Assembly: GCA_964631565.1 (NCBI GenBank)
Contig: CAZVYJ010000026.1
Span: 1 to 39,694 of the forward strand
DNA length: 39,694 nt
DNA from: CAZVYJ01 sp964631565
Lineage (GTDB): Bacteria > Planctomycetota > Phycisphaerae > SM23-33
Direction of reading: 5' to 3'
Part shown: piece by piece, positions 1 through 8,000 of the stretch
How positions within the stretch are numbered: the first letter of the stretch is position 1
How the letters are laid out: every line of letters starts with the position of its first letter
The notes under the pieces: model-generated
Seen by the model: only the letters and a program-made list of their open reading frames with translations
What the model was told of the DNA's origin: nothing
Database searches by the model: none
Made by a program: the position numbers and the translations under genes

Positions 1-69
1 CTGCTAAATTTTTTTGAATTTTGCGGGTTGGTTCAAAAACAGGGATGACGTTTCGCGCGGAAAGAAGGT

Positions 70-200
70 CGTAACGCGTAACCCGTAGCCCGGAACCCGG
101 GAAAACCGATAGCTTCATTCATGGGAAACTCCGGGTTCCGAAATACGTGTTCCGGGATACGTTAGACATTGGGGCATTAGTCATTCGGCATTAGGCATTT
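70..200. repeat. Two degenerate heptamer arrays in inverted orientation
   Basis: Positions 70-97 read as four 7-bp units: CGTAACG, CGTAACC, CGTAGCC, CGGAACC. After a 30-base spacer, 131-200 reads as ten consecutive 7-bp units: CCGGGTT, CCGAAAT, ACGTGTT, CCGGGAT, ACGTTAG, ACATTGG, GGCATTA, GTCATTC, GGCATTA, GGCATTT. The second array begins as the reverse complement of the end of the first: CGGAACCCGG at 91-100 pairs with CCGGGTTCCG at 131-140. The pair can therefore form a cruciform with a 30-nt loop. The unit drifts in sequence but the period of seven holds. The nearest known parallel is the heptanucleotide STRR repeats of cyanobacteria; any relationship is only analogy. Confidence 0.7.
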
Positions 201-246
201 AGCCAATTCATAGCGCCGCCTATGTTTTGAACAATGCCGTGCAGTA

Positions 247-597
247 AGGCCCGGAGGGCCGGCAGTATTTAGCCGGCGGCGCGAGCCGTGGGAAAAGGAG
301 CATCCAGACAAGCAAGCCCCGAAGGGGCGAAAGTGAAGCCGCCAGCAAATAATACGCAGGGATAATCAGATAACGTTCGCTTCCGCCCCTTCGGGGCTGG
401 ACTTATCAAATACATCATTCCGGGGGTTTTCACCCCCGGCTAATCACTGGCGCCCCGTTGGGGCCAAGGCGGATTATAGCGATGACTATGTTTTTAGGCC
501 CGAAGGGCCGGAAGCATTTAGCCGGCGGCGCGAGCCGCCGGTCGAGAGCATCTCAACAAAAAAAGCCCCGAAGGGCCGGAAGCATTTAGCCACCAGC
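247..597. repeat. REP-like hairpin cluster
   Basis: A block starting AGGCCCGGAGGGCCGGCAG, running into TTAGCCGGCGGCGCGAGCCG, occurs at 247-290 and again with small changes at 496-541. A truncated third copy lies at 564-597. Between them lie GCCCCGAAGGGGC at 316-328, its reverse complement GCCCCTTCGGGGC at 385-397, and a perfect hairpin CCGGGGGTTTTCACCCCCGG at 420-439. All are short GC-rich palindromes with 2-6 base loops, the shape of REP/BIME elements mobilised by Y1 (TnpA-REP) transposases. No such transposase is present in the window. Confidence 0.65.
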
Positions 598-726
598 GCT
601 ACCTTCCGTGGAGACTTGCTGGTCGTGCTCATTCTTCATTGTGTATCATCCCGCACACAATCGCGCCAGTCAAAAATGAGCTTTTCTACAGAGCAGGACA
701 GGCTGGTTTTTTTATTGACAATAATT

Positions 727-768
727 AAGTATAGTGTCCCCCGAACCAAGTATGGTGTCCCCTGAACC
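727..768. repeat. Tandem pair of 21-bp repeats
   Basis: Two adjacent 21-bp units, 727-747 and 748-768, share the form AAGTAT-R-GTGTCCCC-Y-GAACC and differ at two positions only. The pair lies between a T/A-rich stretch and the hairpin at 773-800. Direct duplication at this spacing could be a decayed element end or a protein-binding site. No open frame is attached to it. Confidence 0.6.
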
Positions 769-772
769 AGAA

Positions 773-800
773 GCGGCTGCATGCGAAAACATGCAGCCGC
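773..800 (-). terminator. Perfect hairpin 3' of tRNA-Val
   Basis: An 11-bp perfect stem (GCGGCTGCATG at 773-783 with its complement at 790-800) closes a 6-base loop only 7 bases beyond the 3' end of tRNA-Val. No T-run follows it on the minus strand, so it may end or process the tRNA transcript without being a classical intrinsic terminator. It could equally belong to the adjacent repeat cluster. Confidence 0.4.
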
Positions 801-806
801 TCCCTA

Positions 807-880
807 TGGGCACAACAGGACTCGAACCTGTGACATCATCCTTGTAAGGGATGCGCTCTAGCCAACTGAGCTATGCGCCC
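807..880 (-). tRNA. tRNA-Val (anticodon UAC)
   Basis: The minus strand folds into a full cloverleaf of 74 nt. The acceptor GGGCGCA pairs with TGTGCCC with one G-U pair, and the discriminator is A. The D-arm is GCTC/GAGC. The anticodon stem CATCC/GGATG encloses loop CTTACAA, giving anticodon TAC. The T-arm is ACAGG-TTCGAGT-CCTGT. No 3' CCA is encoded, so it must be added by a nucleotidyltransferase. Confidence 0.95.
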
Positions 881-953
881 GAAGTACATGACAGTATATC
901 GGCTGGCGGGGAAATTTCAATCCAGTCCAGTCGCATGGGGTCTGCAGCCTTTT

Positions 954-998
954 AAAAAACGGCCCCGCCGGCACCCTCAAGGGGCAACGGCGAGGCCG
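954..998 (-). terminator. Intrinsic terminator of the sigma factor gene
   Basis: On the minus strand an 11-bp stem (CGGCCTCGCCG with CGGCGGGGCCG, one mismatch) encloses a 17-base loop and is followed directly by TTTTTT. It lies about 40 bases after the stop codon of the sigma factor gene. Confidence 0.8.
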
Positions 999-1038
999 AG
1001 CTAAGGCGCCGACACTTTAAGTTCAGTCAAACACCCTC

Positions 1039-1974
1039 TCACGCCACCAGATAATCTTCATCGAGCTTTTCTCGGAGTTTCGCCAGGGCGAGATTCTGAA
1101 TCTGCCGGACCCGCTCATTGGTCAGGCCGACTATCTGCCCTACTTCGGCAAGCGTCCGTTTTTTTCCGCCCGAGCCGACGGCGAACCGTTCGGTGATGAT
1201 CTTTCGCTCCACGTCGCTGAGCCTGGCCAGGTTGCGGGCGATTATGTCGCGCAGGGCATCGACGGAATCTTCGACCTGCATATCGTGCTTTTTGACGTCG
1301 TAATCGCTGCGGTCCATCTCCGGGTCGTATTCCGTCGGGAATCGCTGGCGATAACGGTTGGTGTTCGTCGCAAGACGATTGAAGCTCTTGAGTATCGCGC
1401 GGCAGGCATAGGTTGAGAACTTGAAGCCGCGTGATGCGTCGAACTTCTCCACCGCCCGAAGCAGGGCCATGTTGCCCTCGGACACCATCTCGGTGAAGTC
1501 CACATTGGGAATCCTGGTTCGCCGGGCCATCGCAAGCACAAGGGCCATATTCGCACCGACGATATCGCTGCGGCACTTCATGGCCCGGTCATACCACATT
1601 ATCATCTGCCTGGCCCGGCCGAGCGTCGGATGCCGCTGCTGGGCTTTCACCAGTCCGCTCAGGCGATACTTTGCGTAGTTGTAACGCAGGAACAGTGCCT
1701 GCTCCTCTTCCGCAGTCAGCCTGGCCTGTCCGGCGATTCGCTGGGGAATCTCTTCCGGAACTTCGGGGAAATGGCTCCATTCCGGCACGTTGATCTGCGG
1801 CGCTGTCCTGCCGAAGAAAATTTCCTCTGCAAGGTCGTCATGGAAATCATCGCTGGCCACGTAACCAACAATGTCAGGAATCCGCTGATATGTCCTGCTC
1901 TCAGATTCGCTGAGGAGTTCAAGTACATCGACACGGCTGACTTCTTCTCGTGCTGTCAGAGTTGCGGTATTCAT
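1039..1974 (-). CDS. Sigma-70 family RNA polymerase sigma factor
   Basis: This encodes a 311-residue primary-like sigma factor that directs RNA polymerase core to promoters. Region 2 spans about residues 139-205 and includes the core-binding/-10 segment (MVSEGNMALLRAVEKFD, then GFKFSTYACRAI). Region 4 spans about 250-303 with a helix-turn-helix (LAEVGQIVGLTNERVRQIQ) for -35 recognition. Region 1.1 is absent, and region 3 is reduced to a charged linker of about 40 residues. The first 85 residues match nothing I recognise. The start is the ATG behind a weak AAAGGGA. The gene is monocistronic, with its own promoter at 2096-2123 and terminator at 954-998. The compact form suggests an alternative factor of the RpoH/SigF size class rather than the housekeeping RpoD; its regulon cannot be read from the sequence. 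Confidence 0.9.
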   Translation of the reverse strand: MNTATLTAREEVSRVDVLELLSESESRTYQRIPDIVGYVASDDFHDDLAEEIFFGRTAPQINVPEWSHFPEVPEEIPQRIAGQARLTAEEEQALFLRYNYAKYRLSGLVKAQQRHPTLGRARQMIMWYDRAMKCRSDIVGANMALVLAMARRTRIPNVDFTEMVSEGNMALLRAVEKFDASRGFKFSTYACRAILKSFNRLATNTNRYRQRFPTEYDPEMDRSDYDVKKHDMQVEDSVDALRDIIARNLARLSDVERKIITERFAVGSGGKKRTLAEVGQIVGLTNERVRQIQNLALAKLREKLDEDYLVA

Positions 1975-2385
1975 TGTTTATCCCTTTCTTTTTAGGATGA
2001 GTCGTTTACGTGCTAATCACTGATTAGTCGTACTTCTTATCGTCTTTTGTTGTTTACATCTGCCCATTCTGTCATGAGCCTTGCTTCTGTCAGTAATGAT
2101 ATATAAGTTGTACTACTTGTCAACATTAAAAGGCAAAGAAAAGATGGAAATTTTGCACTTTTTTTCGACAATTGGGGCTGCGACCACATTTGACGGCGTA
2201 ACAATTTGCAAATAACGGGCTTATAGAAGGACTTATTTTGTTGCCTTTGGAAAAAATTTACTTTTCCGGCCTGAAATTTCCGGGTTTATTTGATTTTCGG
2301 CAGGACATCGCCTAGTTTTCCGGCAGCGGAACTTGGGCTGTCAACCATAGCGATTCCTTCCCTCTATCCCATCTTAAAGCGGCGT
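1975..2385. other. AT-rich intergenic region
   Basis: These 411 bases separate the sigma factor gene from the DUF6504 gene. They hold the promoter at 2096-2123 and the untranslated leader of the sigma gene. From 2124 to 2385 I see A/T-rich sequence with no coding frame, no strong hairpin and no repeat shared with the rest of the window. Confidence 0.6.
2096..2123 (-). promoter_or_regulatory. Sigma-70 promoter of the sigma factor gene
   Basis: On the minus strand a perfect -35 TTGACA (2118-2123) is followed after 16 bases by TATCAT (2096-2101, five of six consensus bases). Transcription would begin near 2088, giving a 5' leader of about 115 nt before the ATG at 1974. Confidence 0.65.
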
Positions 2386-2718
2386 TCAGCCCCGGCAGAT
2401 GGTATACAGCCACCATCGGGCCTTGGGTTTGGAGCGGTCCTTGGCCTGCCTGTCGAAATACAGCGTCATGACAAGCCCGCCGTCAGTGACGACCTTGTAC
2501 CAGTGCCGTCGAAGGTATATCTCGTCGCTGCCGTTGCGGCACGGGCCGCTGGTTTTCCATTTTTTCAGAACGCCGGTTATGCGGTACTCGCTCCCCCGCC
2601 AGATGAACACCTCAGGCAGGCCCGGCTCGCCGCGAGCCATGGCCTTTGTGTCTGCGGTCGCAGTGACGGGCGTGAGTTGTTCGCAGATGAATTTTTCCGC
2701 GGCATCATTGGCGGTCAT
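2386..2718 (-). CDS. DUF6504 family protein
   Basis: A 110-residue cytoplasmic protein with no signal peptide or membrane segment. The core (residues about 35-107) contains VFIWRGSEYRITGVLKKWK, a tyrosine/arginine-rich middle and a C-terminal VTDGGLVMTLYFDRQ stretch ending in a WWLY motif. This fits the small DUF6504 family found in actinobacteria and planctomycetes, whose function is unknown. The ATG is preceded by GAGG at a good distance, immediately after the stop of a short upstream frame (2733-2843), so translation may be coupled. It is probably the last gene of a minus-strand run that begins with the MlaE permease. Confidence 0.75.
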   Translation of the reverse strand: MTANDAAEKFICEQLTPVTATADTKAMARGEPGLPEVFIWRGSEYRITGVLKKWKTSGPCRNGSDEIYLRRHWYKVVTDGGLVMTLYFDRQAKDRSKPKARWWLYTICRG

Positions 2719-2732
2719 TACTGCGCCTCATT

Positions 2733-2843
2733 TCAGCAGACGGCCAGAACTTTTTCCGCCAGCAGTCTGCGGCGTTTATCAAGAATATTGCCGGCAGGTT
2801 TGCGTTTCAACAGCTGCTCGCAGAGGGGGGCTGCATATTTCAT
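2733..2843 (-). CDS. Possible small protein, 36 aa
   Basis: A short frame begins at ATG (2841-2843) and reads MKYAAPLCEQLLKRKP, then a basic, helix-forming tail ending in ...LAEKVLAVC. It stops 14 bases before the DUF6504 start. The frame stays open upstream to about 2911 without a standard start codon, so a longer product with a rare start is possible. The composition is that of a soluble helix, not of a shadow frame, and the position between two convincing genes of the same strand favours translation. I recognise no family. Confidence 0.35.
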   Translation of the reverse strand: MKYAAPLCEQLLKRKPAGNILDKRRRLLAEKVLAVC

Positions 2844-2911
2844 TTCCGAGACGGCTGCGGGAAGGTCGATTTCGCTCAGCGCCAGCGGCGTGTAATAAAT
2901 GCGTTTTGGAT

Positions 2912-3151
2912 TTATTTTTTGCCGAGCAGTCGCCGCAGCAGCATTTCTTCGCCGGAGCGGTTTCCTTCGATGGCGTGGCCGATGAACTGCAACGCGTAGC
3001 CGGCCACGAAAAACGCCGCCGCCATCCACCAGAATTTCAGGGCAAGAAGTACGGGAGTCGCTATAAAGCACGCGGGTATTCCGACCATGTGCAGCCAGAA
3101 GCTCACGGGATTGCGATGCCGTTTCAACCAGTTTTCGAAGGGGTTCGCCAC
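2912..3151 (-). CDS. Mpo1-like (DUF962) small membrane protein
   Basis: A small integral membrane protein of about 79 residues. It opens with NPFENWLKRHRNPVSFWLHM, has two hydrophobic helices (roughly residues 20-36 and 38-54), and then the family hallmark GHAIEGNRSGEE. This matches the DUF962/Mpo1-like family; yeast Mpo1 is an iron-dependent dioxygenase of fatty acid alpha-oxidation, and the histidines of that family are kept here (RHRNP, LHM, IGHA). The start is set to GTG at 3151 because a strong GGAGGT lies 7 bases before it; a TTG at 3169 would precede that site. It sits 31 bases downstream of the MlaE permease gene and probably shares its transcript, so a role in membrane lipid metabolism is plausible. 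Confidence 0.75.
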   Translation of the reverse strand: MANPFENWLKRHRNPVSFWLHMVGIPACFIATPVLLALKFWWMAAAFFVAGYALQFIGHAIEGNRSGEEMLLRRLLGKK

Positions 3152-3182
3152 TCTCAAACCTCCACGCAATTATCCGCGGCAG

Positions 3183-4001
3183 CTAACCAAGGATTGATTT
3201 GATGCCAAAGAAAGTTTCCTGAATCGAGTTAAGCAGCATTCCGAGGAAGAAGTTCAACGCTATTATCGCCATGCAGCTGGCGACGAAGCTTTCAGTGCAT
3301 GCCCGCCCCACTCCTGCCGCTCCGGGAGAGCATCTGAATCCCTTGTAACAGCAGATAAGGCTCATGACGAGGCCGAAGAAAAGGCTTTTTATCGGCCCGT
3401 AGAAGATATCCATATACCCGACGGTCTCGGCTGCATGCCGCCAGAATTCGGCCGAGTTCGCCCCATAGACATACACGCTGATGATATACCCGCCGAGTAT
3501 GCCCATGAAGCTGGCGTAGAGGACGAGAACGGGAATGAGCGTAACGCAGGCGATCAGTCGCGGCGCGACCAAGACTCGCAGCGGGTCGGCGCCCATGGCC
3601 CGAAGCGCGTCTATCTGCTCGGTGACTCTCATGGTTCCGAGTTCCGCCGTAAGTCCGCCGCCGACGCGGCCTGCAAGCATGAGGCCGGCCAATACGGGCC
3701 CGAGTTCCCGCAGAACCGACAGGTTCACGACCGTACCCATGCGCCCGAGCATGCCTATCGACTTGAATTGCAATGCCGTCTGGACAGCCAGCACCATACC
3801 GACGAACAGGCCGGTTATCATGACAACCGGAACGCTGAGCGTGCCGACGTGATAGAACTGATTGGGCAGCAGCCTCAACTGCCTGCTGCGGAAGGCGTCG
3901 CCGATGACCCAGCCGAAGGTTCGACCACAGAATCGGCAGAAGTCGCCGAAGCCTTCGATATTGCGTGCGGTGCGACGGCCTAGATACTCTATGAAGTTCA
4001 T
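3183..4001 (-). CDS. mlaE: MlaE-type ABC transporter permease
   Basis: A 272-residue inner-membrane permease of the MlaE family, which moves phospholipids (or related lipids) between inner and outer membranes together with an MlaF ATPase and an MCE-domain MlaD protein. About five hydrophobic segments are visible (about 55-75, 98-115, 148-178, 200-220, 238-260). The diagnostic block ELGPVLAGLMLAGRVGG, then TAELGTMRVTEQIDALRAMG, covers residues 99-137 and contains the coupling region that contacts the ATPase. The start ATG lacks an obvious ribosome-binding site. No mlaF or mlaD gene lies next to it: upstream is the diguanylate cyclase gene and downstream a Mpo1-like gene. The partners must therefore be encoded elsewhere. 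Confidence 0.88.
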   Translation of the reverse strand: MNFIEYLGRRTARNIEGFGDFCRFCGRTFGWVIGDAFRSRQLRLLPNQFYHVGTLSVPVVMITGLFVGMVLAVQTALQFKSIGMLGRMGTVVNLSVLRELGPVLAGLMLAGRVGGGLTAELGTMRVTEQIDALRAMGADPLRVLVAPRLIACVTLIPVLVLYASFMGILGGYIISVYVYGANSAEFWRHAAETVGYMDIFYGPIKSLFFGLVMSLICCYKGFRCSPGAAGVGRACTESFVASCMAIIALNFFLGMLLNSIQETFFGIKSILG

Positions 4002-4107
4002 GTCGTCTAATTTCTATACCTATGGACGGCTGCGGTCAAGAGGGCTGACCGTTTCTGCGCAGAGTTCTTTCGTCAGCTTTTGGCGTGAGAGTGTTTTTGT
4101 CTTACGG

Positions 4108-5040
4108 TCAGCCCGGCTGGCCGTGCGCAGCCTGGGCTGACGACACACGGTTGCGTCCGGCGGCCTTGGCGTCGTACATGGCCGCGTCGGCAAGCCTGAT
4201 GAGCTTGTCAGAATCGATGGGGTCGCCGTCGTGCCTGGTGGCGACGCCGAGACTCATGGTGACAGAAGCCTGGCCCTGGCCGGCAATCCTGAACGGTTCG
4301 CCTGCAATGCTGTCGCAAAGCCGCTGCGCCAGTCCCAGAGCCGAATCCGAGTCACAGTTCGGCAGAACGATGAGGAATTCCTCGCCGCCGTATCTTGAGA
4401 CCGAGTCGTATTGACGGACATGTGCGGCAAGCCTGGCTCCGACTTCTTTGAGCACCGAATCTCCGGCGCTGTGGCCGCAGGTATCGTTTATTTCCTTGAA
4501 GTGGTCCAGGTCGCCCAGAATTACGGATGTCGGCGTGCCGCTGCGGTCCGACCGCTGGATTTCCTTATGCAGTATTTCAGTGATGGCCAGACGGTTTCGC
4601 AGTCCTGTCAGGAAATCGTGAGTCGCCTGTTTGCGCAGCGCCTCCTGAGCGTCCAGCAGTTTGCTCTGAAGGTCCAGGATGCGTTTTGCGGCTCGCAGTC
4701 TCACCTTCAGTTCGCCGGAATCGAACGGTTTTGTGATGTAGTCGTCGGCACCTGCATCCATACCGTCGATAAGGTCTTTCTTGCGGCCTCTGGCGGTAAG
4801 CAGCATCACATAGGTATAGTCGCGCGAGGCCTGTTGTCTGATGCGTTTACAAACCTCAATGCCGTCTATGCGGGGCATCATCCAGTCAAGAATCACCAGC
4901 CTGGGTGCGTCTTCCTTCTGAAGCACGTCCCACGCCTCCTGGCCGTCATTGGTAAGGACCGTCTCGTATCCCCAGTTCTCCAGCATTGTCTGGAGGAGCC
5001 GACGTGACACGGCATCATCTTCTGCTATCAGGATTCGCAT
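4108..5040 (-). CDS. PleD-like response regulator with diguanylate cyclase domain
   Basis: A 310-residue REC-GGEEF protein that makes cyclic di-GMP from two GTP when phosphorylated. The receiver domain (1-122) has the acidic pair D8/D9, phospho-acceptor D52, T82 and K104. The cyclase domain (about 138-300) has an intact active site GGEEF at 218-222. The inhibitory site RxxD (209-212) lies exactly five residues upstream, so product feedback is expected. The start ATG overlaps the 3' end of the hybrid kinase gene by 13 bases, and GGAG lies about 8 bases upstream inside that gene. Co-translation with the kinase strongly suggests that its Hpt domain phosphorylates D52. Confidence 0.93.
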   Translation of the reverse strand: MRILIAEDDAVSRRLLQTMLENWGYETVLTNDGQEAWDVLQKEDAPRLVILDWMMPRIDGIEVCKRIRQQASRDYTYVMLLTARGRKKDLIDGMDAGADDYITKPFDSGELKVRLRAAKRILDLQSKLLDAQEALRKQATHDFLTGLRNRLAITEILHKEIQRSDRSGTPTSVILGDLDHFKEINDTCGHSAGDSVLKEVGARLAAHVRQYDSVSRYGGEEFLIVLPNCDSDSALGLAQRLCDSIAGEPFRIAGQGQASVTMSLGVATRHDGDPIDSDKLIRLADAAMYDAKAAGRNRVSSAQAAHGQPG

Positions 5041-8000
5041 GGACTATACTCCTCAATCATTGCAAGTAATCTGTCGCGCAGTTTTTCTATCTCCTGCTCA
5101 AGCGAAGCGAAAGTTTCGACTACTGCGGCCATATCATTCTTTTTTACGTCGTTTTCCAGCTTGACGACCGCTTTCCAGGCATTTCTGGCCGACATGTTTC
5201 CAAGGGAGCCTTTCAAGACATGAACCGCCTGCTCCAGGGCCTCGCTGTCGCTGTTATTAATGGCGTTTCTGATGCTGGCCATGTAGTTCGGATAATCTGA
5301 CAGGAACAGCCCCACTATCTCTCTCAGTATTTCAGGGTTGTCTCCCAGTCGAGACATCAGTTCGGCGCTGTTCAGTACTGATTTGTCCCTCATGGAGCCG
5401 GAGGGCGCCTCGTCTTCACCGCGGCTGTCGCCGAGAATATCGTCGATTACGGCTATAAGCTCCTGGGCTGATACCGGCTTGGATACATATCCATCCATTC
5501 CGCCTTCCAGACAGGCGACCTGGTCTTCCTTTCTGGCATGTGCGGTCATGGCGATTATGGGAATATGGGTTCCTGTCGATTTTTCCGCGGCTCGTATGGC
5601 CGCCGTAGCCTCCAGGCCGTCCATTTCCGGCATCTGTACGTCCATCAATACGAGGTCTATCCGATGGTCGCCGGACAATAACTTGTCAACAGCCTCTCGT
5701 CCGTTGCAGGCCTCTATAACCTCGTGCCCCGCCTTTTCGAGCACAGTCACAGCTACCTTGCGGTTGACCTTGTTGTCCTCGGCAAGCAGAACCCGCAGCG
5801 ATTTGGCGCGCCTTCCTGCTTTGCCGGCGTTCGTATCGGTCGAAGTATCGGCCTGGTCACGCTGAAGCCCGGATTGCGTTTCGCCGCCGAACTCAGCCGT
5901 GAAGTGAAAAGTGCTTCCCTCACCCACCCTGCTGTTAACCCACAGATGGCCGTTCATCATTTTCACGAGGCGTGCACAAATCGCCAGTCCCAGACCAGTC
6001 CCGCCGTACTGCCGCGTAGTGGAGCCGTCGGCCTGTTTGAACGGCTCGAAAATCTGGGTGATCTTCTCCGGAGGAATGCCTATGCCGGTATCGGACACGG
6101 CGAAATGCAGGCATACGTTATCACTTGGGCTGTTCTCTATACGGACGTCTATTGTTACTTCGCCTTTTTCTGTGAATTTCAGGGCATTGCTCACAAGATT
6201 CACAAGAACCTGCCTCAGTCGTCCCGGGTCGCCGACAACAGTATTCGGAACATCCGTGGCAATTCTGGACTTGAGGCTCAGGCCCTTTTTGTCGGCATGG
6301 ATTGCAGATGCACGAATCGTGGCTTCAACCACCTCGCGCACGCTGAACGGACAATTTTCAAGCTCGAGTTTGTTCGCCTCCACCTTGGAGAAGTCCAGCA
6401 GGTCGTTGATTACGTCCAGCAGCGAATTGGCGGAATCCTTGACCATTTCCAGATACTCCCGCTGCTGGTCGCTGACGGACGTGTCAAGCAGCAGGTCGGT
6501 CATGCCCAGAATACCGTTCATGGGGGTTCGTATTTCGTGGCTGACGTTGGCAAGGAACTCGCTCTTGATGCGGCTGGCTTCCTCAGCGCTTTCCTTCGCC
6601 TGTTTAAGTTCTTCCTTGGCTTGCCTGTCTGCGGTTACGTCAAAAATCGCACCGTCAAGCCAGAGCAGGTTGCCGACACTGTCGAAAACGCCCTGTCCCT
6701 TCTCGCAAACCCAGCGGATGCCGCCGTCTTTGCAGAGCACACGGTATTCAATAAGGTAAGGCTCATGCTTCTCGACAGCCTCGGCTGTGGTGCGACTGAC
6801 AATCGCCTGATCGTCAGGATGGATAATCGAAGCATAGGACCGGACATTGTTTCTGATAAAGTCGGATGCAGGATAGCCGGTAATATCCTTTATGGCGTCG
6901 CTCAGGAATTCCATGGTCCAGTACTCGTCATATCTGCATCTGTAGACGGCGCCGAGAATGTTCGACACCATGCTTCTGAACTGCTCTTCACTTTCGCGAA
7001 GCCTGCGTTCGGTTTCTTTTAATGTCGTGATGTCGGCATATACACCCAGCACGCCGACAATCTCCCCCTTGGCGTCCCGCAGCGGCACTTTGCTGGTAAG
7101 GACGGCGACCTGCCTGCCGTCAGCAAGCAACTGCGATTCCTCTATATTCTGGAGAGGCCGGCCTGTCGTAATGACCTCGATGTCGCATTTGCGATAGCCG
7201 TCCGCCTCTTCCTTCTTCCACGGCAACTCGTAATCAGTCTTGCCTATGATATTTTCGGGCGAGCCGACGCCGGCGACCCGGGCGAAATTGTCGTTGCAGC
7301 CGCGGTAAATAAATTCCTTGTCCTTCCAGAACACGTAGTAAGGAACATTCGACAATACGTTTCTCAGAAACGCCCCCTGCTCCACCAGTTTTGAATTAAG
7401 TCTTTCAAGGGCAGCGGTGCGGTTGCTTACCTGCCGCTCGAGATCAGTATGAGCCTGATTCACCCTGGCGACAAGCGAATTGAAGCTGTCGGAAAGAGTG
7501 CATATTTCGTCACGCCCCGACATCTTGATCGGCGAGACAATTCCATCCTTGTCGGCGGCGATCTTCCTGAAATGGCCGGCCATCCTGGTGATTCGATTAC
7601 AGACAATAAACCGGAACAGCAGCGACGTTACGCCAAATAACGCCAGAATGGCCACCAGCGTCCCGAGAGCATGACTTTTGAACCCCGCCATCGCCGCCTG
7701 ATCAACCGCATCCATCGGAATGGCGACCGTATCAAGACCCGCAAGATCGCCAGCCTTCATGTTGAAGCCGTTTTTGTCGCCGTATTTCGCAACAAGGGCT
7801 GCAGGCGCGTCGGCAGGGTTGCCGTGACAGACAAGGCAGCTTTCCTCCATTCGTCTCGCATAGAAGTAGGCGTAATATTCCTTGCCGTCCAGTTTGATCC
7901 TGCCGGCCCAGCGATTTTTGTCCGGATTATTCTTGAAATAGTTGATTATCTTCAGTTCGTCCGCCGTCGCCTGATTAACCGAATTACGCGGATTCTCCGA

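Larger units (their letters stand above)
1..806. other. Gene-free, repeat-dense intergenic region
   Basis: No credible coding frame is seen in these 806 bases. The stretch holds two arrays of degenerate 7-bp units, a cluster of GC-rich hairpins of REP type, a 21-bp tandem pair and one perfect hairpin next to tRNA-Val; each is listed separately. Positions 1-69 and about 598-726 show nothing recognisable. The density of small inverted repeats without any transposase suggests non-autonomous repeat families scattered by an enzyme encoded elsewhere, which is inference. Confidence 0.7.

Noticed and set aside
247..597. CRISPR array
   Set aside because: The repeated blocks are palindromic, of unequal size and spacing, with no unique spacers of even length and no cas gene in the window.
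2290..2895. Plus-strand 201-codon frame
   Set aside because: It is antisense to the DUF6504 gene, whose motif content and GAGG ribosome-binding site support the minus strand.
5724..7022. A 432-codon plus-strand frame inside the hybrid kinase
   Set aside because: It is antisense to the HisKA, HATPase and receiver domains; no motif seen.
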